Origin: Adiantum capillus-veneris
Lineage: Eukaryota > Streptophyta > Polypodiopsida > Polypodiales > Pteridaceae
Direction: 5' to 3'
Length of the DNA: 62,000 nucleotides
Assembly: GCA_014529385.2 (NCBI GenBank)
Contig: CM043955.1
Location: 152,446,140-152,508,139, forward strand
Position numbers and translations under genes: made by a program. The notes beneath the pieces are model-generated. The model worked only from the letters and a program-made list of their open reading frames with translations. It searched no databases and had not been told where the DNA came from. Positions 57,610-62,000 of the stretch are shown here, piece after piece; positions within the stretch are counted from its first letter, which is position 1; each line of letters begins with the position of its first letter.

Positions 57610-60459
57610 TCAAACATCTAAAAAGTCACTAGTCATACATTGCAAAGTTACCTTGGTCGCGTAACCCTGAGAGTACTCCCACTCCTCCTCAGTCACTTCT
57701 TCACCGCATTGTTGTGCGCTTTTCCATTGGTTGTGCAACCATCTTAAGCTCATGAATGTTGGTAGGCTCTCCAGACCCGTTGGATAGTGCATCGGTGGCC
57801 GTCTTCCCCGTCTCCACTCGATTCGTACCCTTTGTCGCTCTTGCTTTGCATCTTCATATTGTGAAATCCACTTTTGCATCACTAGATTGTGAAGCATACA
57901 AAATCGGTTGATTTTAGCCTCTAGATCTTCCATCATATTCTTCTCAACACCGAGAATGCACATGACAATCCCAGATATGTGCTCATCATTTATGGTTCGC
58001 CATAGCGTGTCCCGGGCTTTATCAAATTCGTCTAACCACTCTCTAATGTACACTAGGGACTCTGATACCAGCCAACCTTCTGCCATGCTACCCTCTGGAT
58101 GTTCCTTCTGACGCACATATCCCTTGAGCGTTTTCATGAAATGTTCTAAATAGAACATCCATCTGGAATGTACTGTGCCAGCTATTTCCATCTCATCAAC
58201 TATGTGAACAAGAAGATTCACTTGAATGGTTAGCATGGTAGTAGGAAAGTGTTTCTCAAACATACATACAACCTCCGCAGCGTTTAGTTTGGTGAATGGT
58301 ATGGAGTCTACGTTGATCTCCTTCTGTGAGATCCATTGCACCAACTTCGCAAGTTTGTAGATTGTGTTACGGATGTCAAGAGACAAACATCCCTCAATGA
58401 CCACCGGTAAAATACATTGTAAAACATGTGCAACAATGATATTAAAGTCCACACACGAATTTGTTACACAATTCCCACTATGAACATACCTGACACATTT
58501 TATGCCAGTCGTGTGACTTCAAATTGGTAAGCTTTCCTTGTTTAGTAAAACACGTTTGGAGCGAGTACATTACGCCAGTGGGGGTCCGCAAAGATCGAAT
58601 GGTCTCTTTTATTTTGCGTCCTTGGAATCTTGTGAAAATCCATGGCGCTTTAGGAAGTTTTATCGATCCATCGGATGCTGTCTGCAACCAATATTGCTCC
58701 ATACGATCCACATTTCTAAGGTCAACCTTGGCTCCCAAAGTATCTTTCTTGCCAGTCAGATGGTCCCATAGTAGATTATCCACATTCTTGAATATGTGCA
58801 TTGGATCGAGCAAGTGATTGATCATGAGTCGGGTCCAATATGGTAACTCGTACCATAGAGAGAGTCTCTTTATCCCTGGGGGCAAACCGCCATCACACAT
58901 CTCCTTCTGCTCTAACCATGATTGTGCAGACATCCTCGATGGCTCTCTTCCTAAAAAGCCATCGCGTAACACATGATTCTCTGGAAGATACGCTTGATGA
59001 ACTTCGTAGATTTGCTTCTTCAATGAGGGCGCCCAGCGTGCATTCAGTCTAGGTCCACATGTGACACATGCTCTGTATCCGCTTGTTTGAAGCCCTACAT
59101 GTATACACATGATAATTGATAAGCTTGAGAAAAACCAAGATTTACAGTGTTTGAGTTTAAGTGTAAATCACCTGAGCATTCTGTTAGTCCGAGATAGTCA
59201 TGCATGGTCCACATTAGAATGCCTCTGATCAAAGCATTCTGTCCTCCTGCGTGTCAGCTCATATCCACCACTTCTATGCCAATCCACAATTGTTGTAGCT
59301 CTTCCAATAGTGGACGAAGATACACATTCATATTCTTCACTTTATACCGCCTCGGCAGAATCAAACTTAGCCATAGGTGCCCCTTCTTCGTAGTCAACCA
59401 CGGGGGAATGTTGTAATTGACGATGACAATGGGCCATACACTGTAAGATGTTGATCTTTGACCAAATGGATTTATGCCATCTATAGCCAGGCCTAGGTGC
59501 AAATTTCAAGCTTCTCTAGCAAAATCCGACCATGTTAGGGCGGCCATGGACTTACATTCAAAGAAATGCTTGATGCAAGGAAGTAGAGAAAAATGTCGCA
59601 AAACCTTTTGTGGAATTTTTGTTCCGTGGAGATCTACTCGATATCTCTCGGAATCATATTTATGACACTTCTCCATGTCTATGTATTCCCCTCTGAAAAG
59701 AATGCAGTCGTTAGGACAAGTGTGGATCGAATTGTAATCCATCCCCAAGTTTCGCAAAATCTTTCTTGCTTCCTCTCTGGAATGTGGCATCACATTATCA
59801 GCTGACAGTATGTGCTCTTTGAGAAATCTACACAATGAAAAAAATATGGTACAATTGTGTAAAAATCTATCAGATCATTATACATCTAGAGTTTTTTATT
59901 AAAGTAAACACATTGTAATAGATCACCTGAAAAACGCTGTGACGCTAGTGTCACTCCATCCAAACTTTGTCTGCATGTTGAGAAGAACCAGGAGCGCCTT
60001 CAATCTAGATACACGTGCTCCATCATACAATGGAGTATCGGCTTCACTTTTCATATCATCATAGATAAGCCTTTCTGAATCCATGATCGTCTCGATCATT
60101 TCATCGATCTCGGGCTCAAACATTGCCTCGTTGGGAATGTGGTCTGCATGATCATCCCCCGAGTTGTCAGAGGCTACATCTTGTGGCCTCACATATGCTG
60201 CTTGACCAAAGCGCCTACGAACACGTCTATTGGGTTGCAAGATTGCTACTTGTTGGCCAGCGTCAGAGTCCGACGAGTTATAATTGGCAACAACTTGATC
60301 TATAATAGATGGATAAAACTTGCCAAATTTACGAACATGCTGCAAAGAAACGCGTCTTGTGCGTCACACATTGTGCTTGCATTGATTACAAGGACATAAG
60401 ATCCTCGTTGAGAGATAGGTGTTTCGGTTGGACGGCCCCACATCCTCGTCACTACTCAT
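57610..60459 (-). pseudogene. CACTA transposase (tnp2 + DUF4218), decayed
   Basis: It starts at 60,459 (MSSDEDVGPSNRNTYLS) with a CPCNQCKHN finger-like motif. Introns are recognisable: FFR is split at about 59,927/59,826, and TECSG at about 59,172/59,094. Key segments are DCILFRGEY...CHKYDSERYRV, KVLRHFSLLPCIKHFF, LGLAIDGINPFGQRSTSYS, IPPWLTTKKGHLWLSLILP, LWYELPYWTRLMINHLLDPM and LKSHDWHKMCQ (tnp2). DUF4218 follows: LLVHIVDEMEIAGTVHSRWM and YVRQKEHPEGSMAEGW. Three in-frame TGA codons (about 60,372, 59,506 and 59,254) interrupt it. At 59,506 related proteins usually have Arg, which fits CGA-to-TGA change. The join between the tnp2 and DUF4218 parts (about 58,490/58,452) also lacks a plausible splice. 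It would catalyse CACTA excision and insertion; this copy appears dead. Confidence 0.87.
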
Positions 60460-60520
60460 AATGAGGGTAAAAACCTTATAACCTGGACAACAAATTTAAT
60501 CTTCTATTGGAATTCTTCGT

Positions 60521-60551
<31 letters not shown>

Positions 60552-60950
60552 TTGTTCACACTGTAAACTACCTCACATTCTCTAGTCATGTCCACTCCCC
60601 GCATACCTCGGTCTAGAGGTGCACGGAGATCAGAACCACCGGGTTATAATCTCGTCTTTATTGGTCAATGCCTATATTTGTGGGTACAAGAAATCTACAC
60701 ACCCATGTCTACATGATAGTGCATGTAGTGGACAAAGCTTTGCTTCTTCTCTAGCTGTAGCATTTCACATCATCTTAACATCTTTTCACAGTAGATCTTT
60801 TCACCGTTAGTCTAACTCTAATTTTTTTACCGTAATCTCGAAGGTAGACTCTAATATAAAACTCAATCCAAAATCTAATTTTAAATCTAACCTAATTGAA
60901 CATGTGGTGATTCGCTCCATTGAAGGATAAAAGACATACCAATGGGGCTA
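60460..60950. other. spacer upstream of the tnp2 transposase
   Basis: A short (TC)n run lies at about 60,523-60,551. No gene recognised. By position it should include the transposase promoter on the - strand. Confidence 0.5.
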
Positions 60951-60959
60951 CTAGCTGCG

Positions 60960-61815
60960 TAGTTGTGAATGGGCCTCACATATACAAATACTTCAATGCA
61001 AGAGTTTAATAATCTCAACTCTCCACCCCGTTGATCCATGACCCAGGTGATGGGACAAAGTCCTCCTCGAAGCTGGCCCAGCCGCCACTCCCCAGGTGAT
61101 GGGATAATCCCGTCTTGATGCGAGCTCTTGCTGCGTCCCTCTGCTGTCACCACCTGTCTGGATTGGTCGTCCTCTCCTCCCTGATACCACTCCACTCCTC
61201 TCTTTCAAGCCAGTCAGGTATGGCATCTGTGCATCTGACCTCTGATGCTTCATGTAGTTGCGCATGTGTCTCCTCATCCAAGCATCGTCAAATGTATTCT
61301 CCAGAGAGGAAACTGGAAACTCTTGATGTAGCATAGCAATAAGATAATCCTTGGAGGCTTTATCCTGAGCCCTCCAAGAGACCATGACAGACTATAGTGT
61401 GTCAAAAAACCTGTTTACACAACTGTCATATGCGGCCCATCACGTGCTTCCCCTCAGGGGTCATAATGATCTCATCGGACATACGATTGATGAGGTAGGC
61501 GTATCCCTTTGGTATGTCCCTCCCGTGAACTATAGCAACCCTGTTCGGTGAATGCTCATTGTCCAGGCCTGTAGGCGACCCCGATGCAGTGTTCAGGTCA
61601 CTCCTCAGCATCTCTGACGCAGTGGCCGGGACACCACTCTCAAACGTGTAGGCAGTATAATCCTTCGGTGTAGTCTGAGCAGTCTCACAAGTAGGGACAC
61701 TCCTCGGTGTGTCCTAGGGACTCTGCAACACATGAGCTCCAGAAACGACGTGCTCCTCGCCACAACAGCCACCACCACTAGACTGTCATGGAATTGCTGG
61801 TCCGCATGGTCCATC
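60960..61815 (-). pseudogene. second Transposase_24-like copy, broken
   Basis: Fragments in at least three frames align with the intact gene at 54.9-56.25 kb. SPTGLDNEHSPNRVAI and KGYAYLINRMSDEIIMTPEG lie near 61,450-61,590, and DYLIAMLHQEFPVSSLENTF with RRHMRNYMKHQRSD near 61,250-61,350. AIPDWLEREEWSGIREERTT and KTGLSHHLGSGGWASFEEDF lie near 61,060-61,230. A TGA follows DRW, and frameshifts join the pieces. Its core matches the partner but the proline-rich linker is different, so it is an older relative rather than a recent duplicate. Confidence 0.78.
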
Positions 61816-61819
61816 GAAC

Positions 61820-62000
61820 ATAAATCTAGATCTAATTTAATCTTAAACTCAAAATAAACCTAAATGTAATCTTATCTAATGTAAATCTAAATCTAATGCA
61901 CGTAAATAAACCTAAACTAATCTAACGTAAATCTAACTCAAAATAAACCTAAATCTAATCTAACCTAACCTAAATAAACCTAAATCTAATCTAACGTAAA
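61820..62000. repeat. degenerate TAAACCTAAATCTAATCTAA-type short repeats
   Basis: Irregular repeats of CTAAATCTAATCTAA and AAATAAACCTAAA fill the window end. They recall plant telomere repeats (CCCTAAA) only loosely and run on beyond the window. A similar phrase occurs near 60,855-60,900, which suggests element-internal repeats. Confidence 0.7.

Noticed and set aside
61820-62000. Telomere-like CCTAAA repeats
   Set aside because: Units are irregular (TAAACCTAAATCTAATCTAA type), lack a regular CCCTAAA period and follow CACTA genes. They are more likely internal repeats.

Overview
This window is nuclear DNA from a land plant. The evidence is plant-type Ty1/copia, hAT, CACTA and L1-like elements, spliced genes with GT-AG introns, and a plant pathogen-related protein gene. 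Dinucleotide arrays, mainly (CT)n/(GA)n and (CA)n, are unusually dense. That would fit a large repeat-rich genome such as a fern or gymnosperm, but the sequence alone does not settle the lineage. Only one convincing host gene is present; nearly everything else is transposon-derived or repetitive. || Layout. 1-8.2 kb is non-coding and microsatellite-rich, and holds a roughly 2.5 kb module in two diverged direct copies (about 2.0-4.56 kb and 5.5-8.0 kb). 8.2-13.5 kb is AT-rich non-coding DNA, a possible reverse-strand LTR end with a primer-binding site (about 10.65 kb), and an hAT transposase fragment on the - strand (11.4-12.7 kb). 13.5-25.15 kb is a nested transposon block: a LINE 3' fragment ending in (TC)57, a CACTA end (14,614), an ORF1-only LINE derivative ending in (TC)n, and a second LINE (ORF1, endonuclease, start of RT) whose ORF1 is split by a decayed Ty1/copia element with recognisable LTRs (18,379-23,453). 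25.2-26.1 kb holds an unidentified reverse-strand ORF pair. || 27.4-30.25 kb holds the host gene: a four-exon, 245-codon pathogen-related (barley PRp-type) protein on the + strand with canonical splice sites. 31.8-32.1 kb is a copia gag relic. 33.2-39.8 kb is a 674 bp non-coding tandem duplication, split at its junction by a young, apparently complete Ty1/copia element (33,873-39,104; 322 bp LTRs about 97% identical; 5 bp target duplication; one 1,449-codon gag-pol frame). 41.6-45.9 kb holds two reverse-strand LINE copies embedded in (GA)n arrays. 46-48 kb is very long (GA)n/(CT)n arrays. 48.9-51.5 kb is a nearly full-length hAT transposase pseudogene. 54.26 kb to the window end is a CACTA element: terminal CACTA end, AGCGACG-type subterminal repeats, a Transposase_24-like gene, a DUF4216 gene, a tnp2/DUF4218 transposase pseudogene, a second decayed Transposase_24-like copy, and a 246 bp hairpin. 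|| Most interesting signal: all four recognisable 3' ends of the LINE family abut a (TC)n tract, and the two copies with both flanks visible sit inside (TC)n/(GA)n arrays. This points to a plant LINE lineage that targets, or carries as a tail, the (TC)n microsatellite, and may seed such arrays. No tRNA, rRNA or CRISPR array was recognised by eye.
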